Below the pieces are notes generated by a model. The model did no database searches, was not told where the DNA came from, and saw only the letters and a program-made list of their open reading frames with translations. Below, in pieces: positions 9,717 through 18,017 of a stretch of 64,000 bases of DNA. The DNA is from Halorubrum sp. JWXQ-INN 858. Lineage in GTDB: Archaea > Halobacteriota > Halobacteria > Halobacteriales > Haloferacaceae. Both the position numbers and the translations under genes were made by a program. The stretch covers positions 308,115 through 372,114 of the forward strand of contig NZ_WUAX01000008.1 of NCBI RefSeq assembly GCF_009806985.1, read 5' to 3'. How positions within the stretch are numbered: position 1 is the first letter of the stretch; every line of letters starts with the position of its first letter.

Positions 9717-10481
9717 TCAGTTCGAGTAGACGATGTCGAGCTCCAGCTCGTTCACCGTCGCGAGCAGCGTGTTCGGGAGTTCCTCACGGATCGTTTCGCC
9801 CTTGAAGCGCTGTGCGGGACCGGAGATGGTGAGCGACCCGAGGATGCCGCCGCTCGGGTCTCGAACGGGGGCGGCGACGGCGCTGATCCCCTTGTTGTGT
9901 TCCTCGATGTTGAACGCGACGCCGGTCTCCCGGGCCTCCGCCAGTTCCTCGAACAGGTCCTCCTCGGCGGTGATCGTGTTCTCCGTCTGGCGTTCCAGGC
10001 CGTGTTCGTCGATGATCTCCCGGACGCGCGCTTCGGGGAGTTGTGAGAGGATCGCCTTGCCCGCCGCCGCGGCGTGGAGGGGGAACGACGAACCGGTCCC
10101 GGAGAACGTCTCGACGGCGAGATCGCCGGTATTGGTGTACATGTACCGCCCGCGACCGTGCTCCTCGACGACGAAGTGGGTCCGTCCCCCCGACTCCGCC
10201 GCGAGCGACTCGACCCGGGTCTGGGCCTTCCGATAGGCGGCCTTCCGCTTCCGGGTGTACTCGCCGATCTCGAGGTACTGTAGGCTCGGATAGAAGACGC
10301 TCCCCTCGTTCAGGACCAACCCGTTCGCGAGCAAGGTCTGGAGGTGGTTGTGGGCCGTACTCGGCGCGATGCCGACCGCCTCCGCGACCTCCGTGACTCG
10401 GGCCCCGTCGCGGTCGACGAGGGTTTCGACGACGTCGAGGCTGATCTCGACCGCCTTGATCGAACCGCGTGTGTCGGTCAT
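9717..10481 (-). CDS. IclR family transcriptional regulator
   Basis: Regulator of 254 residues: N-terminal winged HTH (about 10-65, recognition helix region APSTAHNHLQTLLANGLV) and a C-terminal IclR effector-binding GAF-like domain (about 80-250). IclR proteins usually bind small organic acids or CoA-pathway intermediates. The ATG at 10481 is chosen because a TATATAG box lies about 25 bp upstream. The gene is divergent from an acyl-CoA dehydrogenase / CoA-transferase set, and the space between them contains two copies of a perfect palindrome (10543-10554, 10849-10864), so it probably controls that set and itself. Confidence 0.93.
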   Translation of the reverse strand: MTDTRGSIKAVEISLDVVETLVDRDGARVTEVAEAVGIAPSTAHNHLQTLLANGLVLNEGSVFYPSLQYLEIGEYTRKRKAAYRKAQTRVESLAAESGGRTHFVVEEHGRGRYMYTNTGDLAVETFSGTGSSFPLHAAAAGKAILSQLPEARVREIIDEHGLERQTENTITAEEDLFEELAEARETGVAFNIEEHNKGISAVAAPVRDPSGGILGSLTISGPAQRFKGETIREELPNTLLATVNELELDIVYSN

Positions 10482-10502
10482 GAACGACCATAACACGGCC
10501 GA

Positions 10503-10511
10503 CTATATAAT
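10503..10511 (-). promoter_or_regulatory. TATA box of the IclR-type regulator gene
   Basis: Minus-strand TATTATATAG-like box about 25 bp upstream of the ATG at 10481; it supports a leaderless transcript and that start. Confidence 0.7.
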
Positions 10512-10542
10512 ATTCGCGACTGCGAAAAAGGTGGGCGAAATA

Positions 10543-10554
10543 TTCACCCCTGAA
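10543..10554. promoter_or_regulatory. candidate IclR operator, copy 1
   Basis: TTCA-CCCC-TGAA, a perfect 4-bp inverted repeat about an identical CCCC spacer, 62-73 bp upstream of the regulator's start. A second nearby inverted pair, AGTACT-6-AGTACT (10555-10572), follows directly. Confidence 0.55.
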
Positions 10555-10848
10555 GTACTGTATCGAGTACTATTTCGCTCTGAGAAAGACGGAGGAGAGT
10601 CAGTAGCACACGCCCTACGGGCGGACGAAACGCCCGAGGTCAGCGCCGAGAGGCCGACAGATGCGTGTTCTCGTTCGTCGCTCACGGCGTATCCGACGGA
10701 TACTGTCGTTTTCGGAGGCGTAAAGCCACCTTATTAACCGTCTGATTGATATGGTTCGATATTATTCCAACGAGTCGAAAAATATAGCCGTATAATACTA
10801 GATGTCTGCAAAAGACCCGTTGATCACTCGCGTTCGTACAGGAGTGAC

Positions 10849-10864
10849 TTTTCACCCCTGAAAA
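10849..10864. promoter_or_regulatory. candidate IclR operator, copy 2
   Basis: TTTTCA-CCCC-TGAAAA, a perfect 6-bp inverted repeat with the same core as the copy at 10543, 100-115 bp upstream of the acyl-CoA dehydrogenase start. Two identical 12-mers in one 482-bp divergent spacer are very unlikely by chance in DNA of this composition. Confidence 0.55.
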
Positions 10865-10963
10865 ATAATGATGTTCTGAAACGCCGCGCGACCGTCGTCG
10901 TGAGACGTCGACGTCGCGGGCTGCTACCCAAACCCTGATATCCACCAACTGCAAGGGTTCGGT

Positions 10964-12091
10964 ATGGACTTCCAACTGTCCGACGAACAGCAGTTGATCT
11001 ACGACACGGCCAGCGAGATCGCCGAGAACGAGTTCGCCGAGTCGGCGTTCACGTGGGAGACGGAGTTCCCCGAGGAGAACCTCCGGACGCTCTCCGAACA
11101 GGGGCTGCTCGGGATCGGACTCCCGGTCGAGTACGGGGGCGGCGGCTACTCCGTCGTCGAGGTGCTCCTCGCGACGGAGGCCGTCGGCCGGGTGTGCCCG
11201 GACACCGCACACGTCCTTTCCCGGTCCTCGATGGGGCCGCCGCGCGTGATCGCCGAGCTGGGGAGCGACTTCCTGAAAGAGAAGTACCTCCCCGACGTCT
11301 GTGAGGGGACACAGGTCCTCTCCGTGGCGATCTCCGAGCCGCAGGCGGGCTCCGACGCCGCGGCGATGCAGACGAGCGTCGAGTACGACGGCGACGACCT
11401 GGTGATCAACGGGTCGAAGATGTGGGTCACGAAGGCCGACCGATGCACCGCCTTCCTCGTGTACGCGCGGTTCCCCGACGACAACATCGGCGCGATCGTC
11501 GTCGACAAGGACACCGAGGGGCTCACGCTCGACGACGGCTCGACGAACATGGCCGGCCACGAGCAGTACGAGCTCTACTTCGACGACGTGGTCGTCCCCG
11601 AAGAACAGCTCCTCGTCCACGACAAGGCGGCGTTCAAGGAGCTGCTGATCGAGTTCAACGTCGAGCGCTGCCACAACGCGATGATGTGTGTCGCCTGCGG
11701 GCTCAACGCGTTCGACAAGGCGCTGGCGCACGCGAAGACCCGCGAACAGTTCGGACAGCCGATCGGCGACTTCCAGGGGATCGAGTGGAAGCTCGCGGAC
11801 ATGGCGATCGAGCTCGAGGCGGCCCGGCTGCTGATCTACCGGGCGGCGGCGAACGCCCGCCACAGCGACCCCTCACGGCTCGAGACGTCGATCGCGAAGG
11901 TGAAAGCGAACGAGGCGGGACAGGACGTCATCGACGAGGCGATGCAGATCCACGGCGCGATCGGATACATGAAGGACTCGCCGATCGAGTACCTCTACCG
12001 ATGGGTCCGCGGCTGGAAGATCGCCGGCGGCACCGTCGAGATCCAGCGGAACATGATCGCCCGCGACGTGAAGAAACACGGCCTGAACTGA
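10964..12091 (+). CDS. acyl-CoA dehydrogenase family protein (isovaleryl-CoA dehydrogenase-like active site)
   Basis: FAD enzyme of 375 residues that makes a 2,3-double bond in an acyl-CoA and passes electrons to ETF. Seen: SEPQAGSDAAAM (about 124-135), REQFGQPIGDFQ (about 260-271) and the C-terminal QIHGAIGYMKDSP. The usual catalytic Glu of short- and medium-chain enzymes (E-G-T) is Gly355 here, while Glu234 in FNVER falls where isovaleryl-CoA dehydrogenase carries its catalytic base. A branched-chain or unusual acyl substrate is therefore likely. It is divergent from the IclR gene and is followed after 101 bp by a CoA-transferase. Confidence 0.94.
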   Translation: MDFQLSDEQQLIYDTASEIAENEFAESAFTWETEFPEENLRTLSEQGLLGIGLPVEYGGGGYSVVEVLLATEAVGRVCPDTAHVLSRSSMGPPRVIAELGSDFLKEKYLPDVCEGTQVLSVAISEPQAGSDAAAMQTSVEYDGDDLVINGSKMWVTKADRCTAFLVYARFPDDNIGAIVVDKDTEGLTLDDGSTNMAGHEQYELYFDDVVVPEEQLLVHDKAAFKELLIEFNVERCHNAMMCVACGLNAFDKALAHAKTREQFGQPIGDFQGIEWKLADMAIELEAARLLIYRAAANARHSDPSRLETSIAKVKANEAGQDVIDEAMQIHGAIGYMKDSPIEYLYRWVRGWKIAGGTVEIQRNMIARDVKKHGLN

Positions 12092-12192
12092 GCGGGACCG
12101 TCCCCCGATCCGCGGCGGGACCGCTGACGGCGAGGGCGACGACGGCGCGGTCGGGAGATACCTTTTTTACCACTGACCGGTGATGACCGGGT

Positions 12193-13377
12193 ATGCGCCA
12201 ACCGCTCAGCGGAGTCAAAGTGCTCGACCTCGGGCAGATCTATCAGGGCCCGTACTGTGGGATGATCCTCTCGTACATGGGTGCCGACGTGATCAAGGTC
12301 GAGCCGCCGTGGGGGGAGAACATCCGGACGCGGACCGAGGACGGGGTCCCGCCGCAGTATCAGTACCTCAACCCGAACAAGCGCGGGATCACCCTCGACT
12401 TCAAGAGCGAGGAGGGGCGGGACGCGTTCCGCCGACTGGCCGAGAAGGCCGACGTCGTCCTGGAGAACTACTCGACCGGGACGATGGACTCACTCGGGCT
12501 CGGCTACGACGACCTCAGCGAGAACAACCCCGGGCTGGTGTACGCCCACGGGTCGGGCTACGGTGACAACGGCCCCTACAGCGACTACCCCGCGATGGAC
12601 CTCACGGTCCAGGCGATGAGCGGGGCGATCCACACGACCGGGTTCCCGGACGGCCATCCGGTGAAGGCGGGCCCCGCGATCTGTGACTTCTTCGGCGGGA
12701 TCCACCTCGCCGTCGGGATCCTCGGCGCGCTGTACGGCCGCGAGTTCACCGGCGAGGGACAGTACGTCGAGGTCGGCATGTTCGACTGCATGTATCCCAC
12801 GCTGGCCTCGCCCGTCTCCTCGTGGGTGTCGAAGAACGACGCACCGCCGCGGACGGGGAACAAACACTCCGGGCTCGCGATCGCCCCGTACAACGTCTAC
12901 GAGGTCGACGACGGCTACGTCGCGATCATCTGCATCAGCGAGCACCAGTGGGAGAGCCTCGCCGAACTGATCGGCCGCGAGGAGATGATCGGCGACGAGC
13001 GGTACGACTCCAAGTACGCCCGCGCCCAGCACATGGACACGATCGACGCCGCGATCGAGGAGTGGCTGGAGGGCAAACGGAAGGACGACGTCGTCGACGT
13101 GCTGCTGGACCTGGACGTCCCGTGTGCGCCCGTCCAGACCGTCGAGGACATCGTCGACGACGAGCACCTCGACCACCGCGGGATGCTCAACTTCGTGGAG
13201 AACCGGAGCTTCGGCCGCGAGGAGATCCCCGTCCCGGGGATGCCGATCAAGTTCTCGGGCAGCGAGGACCCCGACGTGACACCGGCCCCGGACCTCGGCG
13301 AACACACCGACGAGGTCCTCGCGGAGCTCGGCGGCTTCTCCCCGGAGGAGATCAGCCGTATCAACGGCGACGACTGA
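12193..13377 (+). CDS. CaiB/BaiF (class III) CoA-transferase
   Basis: Moves CoA between a carboxylic acid and an acyl-CoA. The 394-residue protein has the family N-terminus (LSGVKVLDLGQIYQGP), ENYSTGTMDSLGLGYDDL and HGSGYG, with Asp165 in AICDFFGGIH as the likely catalytic aspartate that forms the acyl anhydride. It has its own T-rich box (CCTTTTTTACC, about 12160-12170) some 25-30 bp upstream, so it can be transcribed alone or read through from the acyl-CoA dehydrogenase. Context suggests activation of the acid that the neighbouring dehydrogenase then oxidises. Confidence 0.93.
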   Translation: MRQPLSGVKVLDLGQIYQGPYCGMILSYMGADVIKVEPPWGENIRTRTEDGVPPQYQYLNPNKRGITLDFKSEEGRDAFRRLAEKADVVLENYSTGTMDSLGLGYDDLSENNPGLVYAHGSGYGDNGPYSDYPAMDLTVQAMSGAIHTTGFPDGHPVKAGPAICDFFGGIHLAVGILGALYGREFTGEGQYVEVGMFDCMYPTLASPVSSWVSKNDAPPRTGNKHSGLAIAPYNVYEVDDGYVAIICISEHQWESLAELIGREEMIGDERYDSKYARAQHMDTIDAAIEEWLEGKRKDDVVDVLLDLDVPCAPVQTVEDIVDDEHLDHRGMLNFVENRSFGREEIPVPGMPIKFSGSEDPDVTPAPDLGEHTDEVLAELGGFSPEEISRINGDD

Positions 13378-13391
13378 CCGCGACGAGGACG

Positions 13392-13527
13392 ATACCGTTG
13401 CGGACGCGGTTCGGTCGCGGATGCGATGCCGTCGCCGATGCGGTACCGTTGCGGACGCGGTGCCGTCGCCGATGCGGTGCCGTCGCGGACGCGGTACCGT
13501 TGCGGACGCAGTGCCGTCGCGGACGCG
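13392..13527. repeat. tandem repeat, 17-bp unit x 8
   Basis: Eight adjacent 17-bp units of the form GTACCGTTGCGGACGCG or GTGCCGTCGCCGATGCG, with two or three alternating variants. They fill most of the 284-bp space between the CoA-transferase and the next hydratase-like gene. No gene is visible in this spacer. Confidence 0.95.
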
Positions 13528-13661
13528 GTGTCCGTCGTCGACACGATAATGGGGAAGAGGCGGTGACGGAAGAGAGGCAGCGACGGGGGAGCGACTCCCG
13601 CTCGGCCGGCGGGAACGGCCCCGACCCAACGTTTAATGTGCCGCCGCGACCTGTGACCGCC

Positions 13662-14453
13662 ATGGCGACGTACGACAACATCGACTACGACCTCGTGGAA
13701 GGTCGAGCGGAGATCTTCTTGAACCGGCCCGAGATCATGAACGCGTTCGACGAAGCGACGCTGTTGGAGCTCAACGACGCGCTCGAACGCGCGATGAACG
13801 ACGACGACGTCTACGTCGTCGTGCTCTCGGGTCGCGGGCGCGGGTTCTGTAGCGGCTCCGACGTGACGTCGATGGACGGCCGCGAGGACCGCGAGAAGAA
13901 ACACACCTACGGGGCACACCTGTGGATGGTACAGAACATCGACCGGCTGCTCTACTTCGGCGAGAAGCCGACGGTCGCGGCCGTCAACGGGCCGGCCGTC
14001 GGCGCGGGGTGTGACTTCGCGCTCGCGTGTGACCTCCGCGTGATGGACGGGGACGCGTTCCTCCGCCAGCAGTTCGTCAACATCGGGCTCGTCCCCGGCG
14101 ACGGCGGCGCGTGGCTGCTCCCCCGGCTGGTCGGCGAGAGCAAGGCCAAGGAGCTGATCCTCACCGGTCGCGACATCGGCGCCGAGGAGGCGGCGGAGAT
14201 CGGTCTCGCCGCCGAGATCGCCACGGACGCGGAGACGATCGACGTCGCCCGCGACCTCGCGAACGAGCTCCGCGACAAGCCGGCGATCGCCATGCGGAAC
14301 ACGAAGGCGCTCATCGACACCAACGCCAGCTTCGAGGAGTACACGCAGGCCGCGCTCGACGCCCAGTGGGAGTGCGTAAACGACCCCGAACACACCGAGG
14401 CCGTCGACGCGCTCATCGAGGGGCGCGCAGCCGACTTCGACCGGGAGTACTGA
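13662..14453 (+). CDS. enoyl-CoA hydratase/isomerase superfamily protein without the catalytic Glu pair
   Basis: Crotonase-fold protein of 263 residues. The oxyanion-forming segments are present (FCSGSDV at 62-68 and GPAVGAGCDFALACD at 110-124), so it binds an acyl-CoA. However, the first hydratase Glu is Asp118 and the second is Val139. An aspartate at 147 in VPGDGGAWLLPRL resembles the single acid of some isomerases in the fold. Function is therefore better stated as isomerase/hydratase-like of unknown reaction. The ATG at 13662 is 25-30 bp downstream of a TTTAATG box (13632-13638), consistent with a leaderless mRNA. Confidence 0.88.
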   Translation: MATYDNIDYDLVEGRAEIFLNRPEIMNAFDEATLLELNDALERAMNDDDVYVVVLSGRGRGFCSGSDVTSMDGREDREKKHTYGAHLWMVQNIDRLLYFGEKPTVAAVNGPAVGAGCDFALACDLRVMDGDAFLRQQFVNIGLVPGDGGAWLLPRLVGESKAKELILTGRDIGAEEAAEIGLAAEIATDAETIDVARDLANELRDKPAIAMRNTKALIDTNASFEEYTQAALDAQWECVNDPEHTEAVDALIEGRAADFDREY

Positions 14454-14524
14454 TCGCCGCCCCGAATGTTCCGTCCCCGTAGCACCGGCCGCGTCGTCGC
14501 CGGTCGCGCCCGGAGGGCCCCGTC

Positions 14525-15853
14525 GTGAGCGACGGGAGCTGGATCGGTCGGCAAACGACACACGTCGGCGCGATCCTGGCCGACCTCCGCCGGGGCGGTC
14601 GCGGCTGGATCCTCGCAGCCGTCGCCGGCGGCTGGCTCCTCTCGCTCGGCGTCCGGCTCGTCTTCCCCGCGCTCCTCCCGGAGTTCCGTGGAGCGTTCGA
14701 CCTGACCCTGACGACGTCGGGGGTCCTCATCTCCGTGCTCTGGTACGCGTACGCGCTCGGGCAGTTCCCGGGCGGCTATCTCGGCGACCGGTTCGGACCG
14801 CGACTGATCCTCGTGGGGAGCACGCTGATCTCCGCGGTGACGATCCTCGGGGTCGCGCTCGCGCCCGACTGGCGGGTGCTGTTCGTCGCGACCGCGCTGT
14901 TCGGGTTCAGCACCGCCCTGTACGGCACGATCCGGTTTACGATCCTGACGGACATCTACTCGCGACGCGACGGGACCGCCGTGGCGCTGACGCTCGCGGC
15001 CGGCGACATCGGTAACGCGGCCCTGCCGCCGATCGCCGTCGCGCTCGCCGCGGTCGCGAGCTGGCGGCTCGGGATCGGCTTCACCGTGCCGCTGTTCCTC
15101 GCGATGACCGCCGTCCTCTGGTGGGCCATCCCGTCGGCGGGCGAATCGCTCGACGAGGAAGCGGACGACGATCACGACGGAGAAGACGACGGCGGAAAAG
15201 ACGACGACGGAGAAGCCGACGAGGACGGCCCCGTCGACGGCCGGGGCGAGGACGCGCGGTCGGACGGCGGCGGGGGCGTGGGGATCCGCTACATCGTCAC
15301 GAACGTGCTCGTCGGCCCGATCCTGGTAGCGACGACGATCCAGTTCCTGGCGTTCTTCGCGTGGCAGGGGTTCACCTCGTTTTTCGTCACGTACCTCGTG
15401 GAGATCAAGGGGTTCTCGATCGGCCTCGCGTCGACGCTGTTCGGCTTCTTCTTCCTGCTCGGGCTGGTCGTGCGTCCGGTCGCGGGCGCGAGCCACGACG
15501 CGCTCGGTCCGCGGGCGACGCTGGCGATCGTCATGTCGCTGATCACCGCCGGGCTCGTGACGCTCACGCACGTCGAGGGGTTCGTGCCGCTCGTTCTCGT
15601 GACGGTGCTTTTGAGCAGCCTGCTCGGCTTCACGCCCGCGACCCAGACGTACATCGCCAACGCGCTGCCCGACGACATGAAAGGCTCCGGCCTCGGGCTG
15701 TTGCGCACCGGACACATGGTGTTCGGCGCGACCAGCGCGATCGTCGTCGGCTACGTCGCCGACGCCGGGTTCTTCGACGAGGCGTTCCTCATGCTCGCGG
15801 CGTTCAGCGGCCTCGCCGTCCTCATGAGTCTGCTGTTGCCGCGGCGGGACTGA
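14525..15853 (+). CDS. MFS transporter
   Basis: Major-facilitator permease of 442 residues with about 12 hydrophobic helices. Motif A-like loops are seen after helix 2 (GYLGDRFGPR). Between helices 6 and 7 is a long hydrophilic Asp/Glu/Gly-rich cytoplasmic loop of about 50 residues (roughly 203-252), longer than usual and of low complexity. The start is the GTG at 14525, 71 bp after the hydratase-like gene and with no clear promoter, so cotranscription is likely. Substrate unknown; organic acids fit the context. Confidence 0.88.
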   Translation: MSDGSWIGRQTTHVGAILADLRRGGRGWILAAVAGGWLLSLGVRLVFPALLPEFRGAFDLTLTTSGVLISVLWYAYALGQFPGGYLGDRFGPRLILVGSTLISAVTILGVALAPDWRVLFVATALFGFSTALYGTIRFTILTDIYSRRDGTAVALTLAAGDIGNAALPPIAVALAAVASWRLGIGFTVPLFLAMTAVLWWAIPSAGESLDEEADDDHDGEDDGGKDDDGEADEDGPVDGRGEDARSDGGGGVGIRYIVTNVLVGPILVATTIQFLAFFAWQGFTSFFVTYLVEIKGFSIGLASTLFGFFFLLGLVVRPVAGASHDALGPRATLAIVMSLITAGLVTLTHVEGFVPLVLVTVLLSSLLGFTPATQTYIANALPDDMKGSGLGLLRTGHMVFGATSAIVVGYVADAGFFDEAFLMLAAFSGLAVLMSLLLPRRD

Positions 15854-15890
15854 CCCGCGCGGCTCGAAAATCCGGGGCCAAAGGCCGGAA

Positions 15891-15905
15891 GGCCCGTTTC
15901 GGGCC
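15891..15905. terminator. hairpin after the MFS gene
   Basis: GGCCCG-TTT-CGGGCC, a perfect 6-bp stem with a 3-base loop, 38 bp past the stop codon. It lies between convergent genes and may serve either as a terminator. Confidence 0.45.
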
Positions 15906-15980
15906 GACCGGCTGTTCCACGACCGACTACTTCACGATCGGCTGTTCCACGACCGACTACCCCACGACCGACTGTTCCAC
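15906..15980. repeat. tandem repeat, 15-bp unit x 5
   Basis: Five copies of a GACCGACTGTTCCAC-type 15-mer in the convergent spacer, ending 5 bp before the stop codon of the alcohol dehydrogenase gene. Confidence 0.9.
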
Positions 15981-15985
15981 GCCGA

Positions 15986-17092
15986 TTACTCCAGCACCAT
16001 CTGTGCGGGTCCGAGCGCCCCGTACTCGCCTTTCTCCAGCGTGATCGCGACCGCTTCCTCGAACGACGCCAACCCGTCGAGCTCGTGGGTGACGTACTCG
16101 CCGATGGGGACGTCCCCGCTCGCGACGAGCGATGCGGCCAGTTCGCCGGTGTTCGTGTCCGGGGCGACGTCTATCACCCCCTTCCGCGGGTTCACCCAGC
16201 GGACCGACTTGCTGCGGAGCAGTCGAGGCGTGATCGGGACGTCGCCCTCGACGTGGCTCACCTGCAACACCGTCCCGCCCCGTCGAACCGCGTCGAACGC
16301 CGTCGCGACCGGTCCGTTCCCGTCGGTCGCGTGGTCGAGGCTCCCGCCGACCGCCTCGAACACCACGTCCGCGCCGACGCCGTCGGTCGCGTCCCGCACG
16401 ACGGTCGCGGGGTCGTCGGTCCGCGCGTCGATCGGCGTGAGCCCGTGGTCGTCGACGACGCCGAGCGGCGCGTCGCGGACGTCGCTGACGAACGCCTCGC
16501 CCGCGCCGAACCGCTTCGCGAGCATCGCACACTGGAACCCCATCACGCCCCCGCCGACGACGAGGACGGTGTCGCCCGCCTCGATGCCCGCGTCGAGCGC
16601 ACAGAGGACCGAGCTCGCCATCGGCTGCATCGCTGCCCCCTCGGCGTCGCTCACGCCGTCCGGGAGCCGACAGAGCGGTTCCTCGGGCAGCACGACGGAC
16701 TCCGCGAGCGCGCCCGGCAGGTCGTAGCCGAAGCTCACGACGTCCGCACAGAGGTGCCCGTGTCCGGACCGGCAGTAGGTGCACTCGCCACAGCGGATCT
16801 TGCCGGGCGCGTACACGCGGTCGCCGACCGCGAACCCCGTGACGCCGTCGCCGACGGCGGCGATCGTGCCGCAGAACTCGTGGCCGAACAGCTGGGTCCC
16901 CGAATCGGTCTCGCGGAGTCGGCGGGCGATCTCGTCGGCGTGGGCGGTGTCCGCGCCGCGGTAGAGCAGACACTCGGTCACGCTGAGCTGGACGCGGCTG
17001 ACGTCGATCCGGACCTCGCCGGGGCCCGGCGTCGGCGTCTCGATCTCCCCGACCGTCGATTCCTCGAAGTCAGTACACAGGACTGCGTACAT
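15986..17092 (-). CDS. zinc-dependent alcohol dehydrogenase (MDR family)
   Basis: Medium-chain dehydrogenase of 368 residues. The catalytic zinc ligands are Cys41, His71 and Glu72 (GHEFCG); the structural zinc loop has Cys101, Cys104, Cys107 and Cys115. The Rossmann motif VVGGGVMG is in the second half. It resembles sorbitol/threonine/glucose-type dehydrogenases, but the substrate is not readable. It lies 82 bp downstream of, and on the same strand as, the UGSC operon, so it may be its fourth gene. Confidence 0.9.
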   Translation of the reverse strand: MYAVLCTDFEESTVGEIETPTPGPGEVRIDVSRVQLSVTECLLYRGADTAHADEIARRLRETDSGTQLFGHEFCGTIAAVGDGVTGFAVGDRVYAPGKIRCGECTYCRSGHGHLCADVVSFGYDLPGALAESVVLPEEPLCRLPDGVSDAEGAAMQPMASSVLCALDAGIEAGDTVLVVGGGVMGFQCAMLAKRFGAGEAFVSDVRDAPLGVVDDHGLTPIDARTDDPATVVRDATDGVGADVVFEAVGGSLDHATDGNGPVATAFDAVRRGGTVLQVSHVEGDVPITPRLLRSKSVRWVNPRKGVIDVAPDTNTGELAASLVASGDVPIGEYVTHELDGLASFEEAVAITLEKGEYGALGPAQMVLE

Positions 17093-17174
17093 TACGTCGT
17101 ATCTCCGCGAGCGGGCACATAGCTCTTGGCGTGCGTGAGAAAATGTAACAGCGATCGATGTCGGCCGGCGGCGG

Positions 17175-18017
17175 TCAGCGCGTCGCGTCCAGCAGCGCCG
17201 ACGGCGTGTCGAGCGCCATCGTCGCCACCTCGCGCTCGGAGAGGCCGGCCTCGACGAACCGCTCCGCGAACTCCCAGAGCCCCTCCGGCGGCGAGAGGTT
17301 GTCCGGCTGGCCGAAGTCGGTCGAGAGGACGCAGTTCTCCGCGCCGACCGCCCGGACCGTCTCCGTCATCTCGGCGACGGTCGCGTCGCCTTTGACCACC
17401 GGGAGGTAACACTTCTCGAGGTACGCCCCGCGCTCCGCGAACGCGATCTGGTCCTCGCGGGTGAGCCCCATGAACGCCGATTCGGGGTGCGTGATCAGGT
17501 ACGGGACGTCGGCCCCCATCTCGTCGAGGACGTCGAGTATCGCGTACGTGTCGTCGGGACCGAGGTGACCGTTGCCGAGGACGACGTCGCGGTCGGCGTT
17601 CGCGACGGTTTCGAGCACCGCGCGGACCTCCGGGAGCAGGTCGCCGTCGTCGTCAAGCGCGACGAGGTCCTGGCCCGAGAACGGGAACGGGCGGTCCGTG
17701 GTGTAGTTCGCGGCGCTGAACGTGGGGAGCCAGATCGCCGACACCCCGGTCTCGATCGCGAGCTCGGCGGCGCTCGGGTTGAACCCGCCGACGAACGTGT
17801 TGAGCGCGATCGACGAGTGGATGTCCACGTCGGGGACGCGATCGCGCGCGAGCGCCGCCATCGGCTCGGTGTTCCAGAAGTGGCTCTTGAGCACGAACCC
17901 CCCCAGCTTCGCCTCGACCGCCCGGTTCGCCAGCTCGATGACGTCGTGTTTCCGCTCCCACAGCGACGGGGCGGCGTGGACGTGGAAGTCGATCGCGCCG
18001 TCGGGAAGCACGGTCAC
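17175..18017 (-). CDS. amidohydrolase-fold protein in the UGSC operon (DUF6282-like)
   Basis: TIM-barrel metal-dependent hydrolase of 280 residues. Visible candidate ligands: His12-Val-His14 near the N-terminus (AIDFHVHAAP), Lys44 and His46 in VLKSHF, His151, His177 in LITHPES and Asp234 in STDFGQP. These positions match the amidohydrolase pattern in which a lysine may be carboxylated to bridge two metals. I recognise it as resembling the DUF6282 family but cannot confirm this. The GTG start at 18017 overlaps the upstream stop (GTGA), so it is translationally coupled to the UGSC partner gene. Reaction unknown. Confidence 0.8.
   Translation of the reverse strand: MTVLPDGAIDFHVHAAPSLWERKHDVIELANRAVEAKLGGFVLKSHFWNTEPMAALARDRVPDVDIHSSIALNTFVGGFNPSAAELAIETGVSAIWLPTFSAANYTTDRPFPFSGQDLVALDDDGDLLPEVRAVLETVANADRDVVLGNGHLGPDDTYAILDVLDEMGADVPYLITHPESAFMGLTREDQIAFAERGAYLEKCYLPVVKGDATVAEMTETVRAVGAENCVLSTDFGQPDNLSPPEGLWEFAERFVEAGLSEREVATMALDTPSALLDATR

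Noticed and set aside
13392..13527. possible CRISPR array because of regular repeats
   Set aside because: Units are contiguous with no spacers, and no cas genes are present; it is a simple tandem repeat. The same applies to the other repeat blocks.
12822..13661. long N-terminal extension of the hydratase-like protein at 13662
   Set aside because: It would run through the 17-bp repeats and the end of the CoA-transferase in a shadow frame; the ATG at 13662 has a good TATA box.
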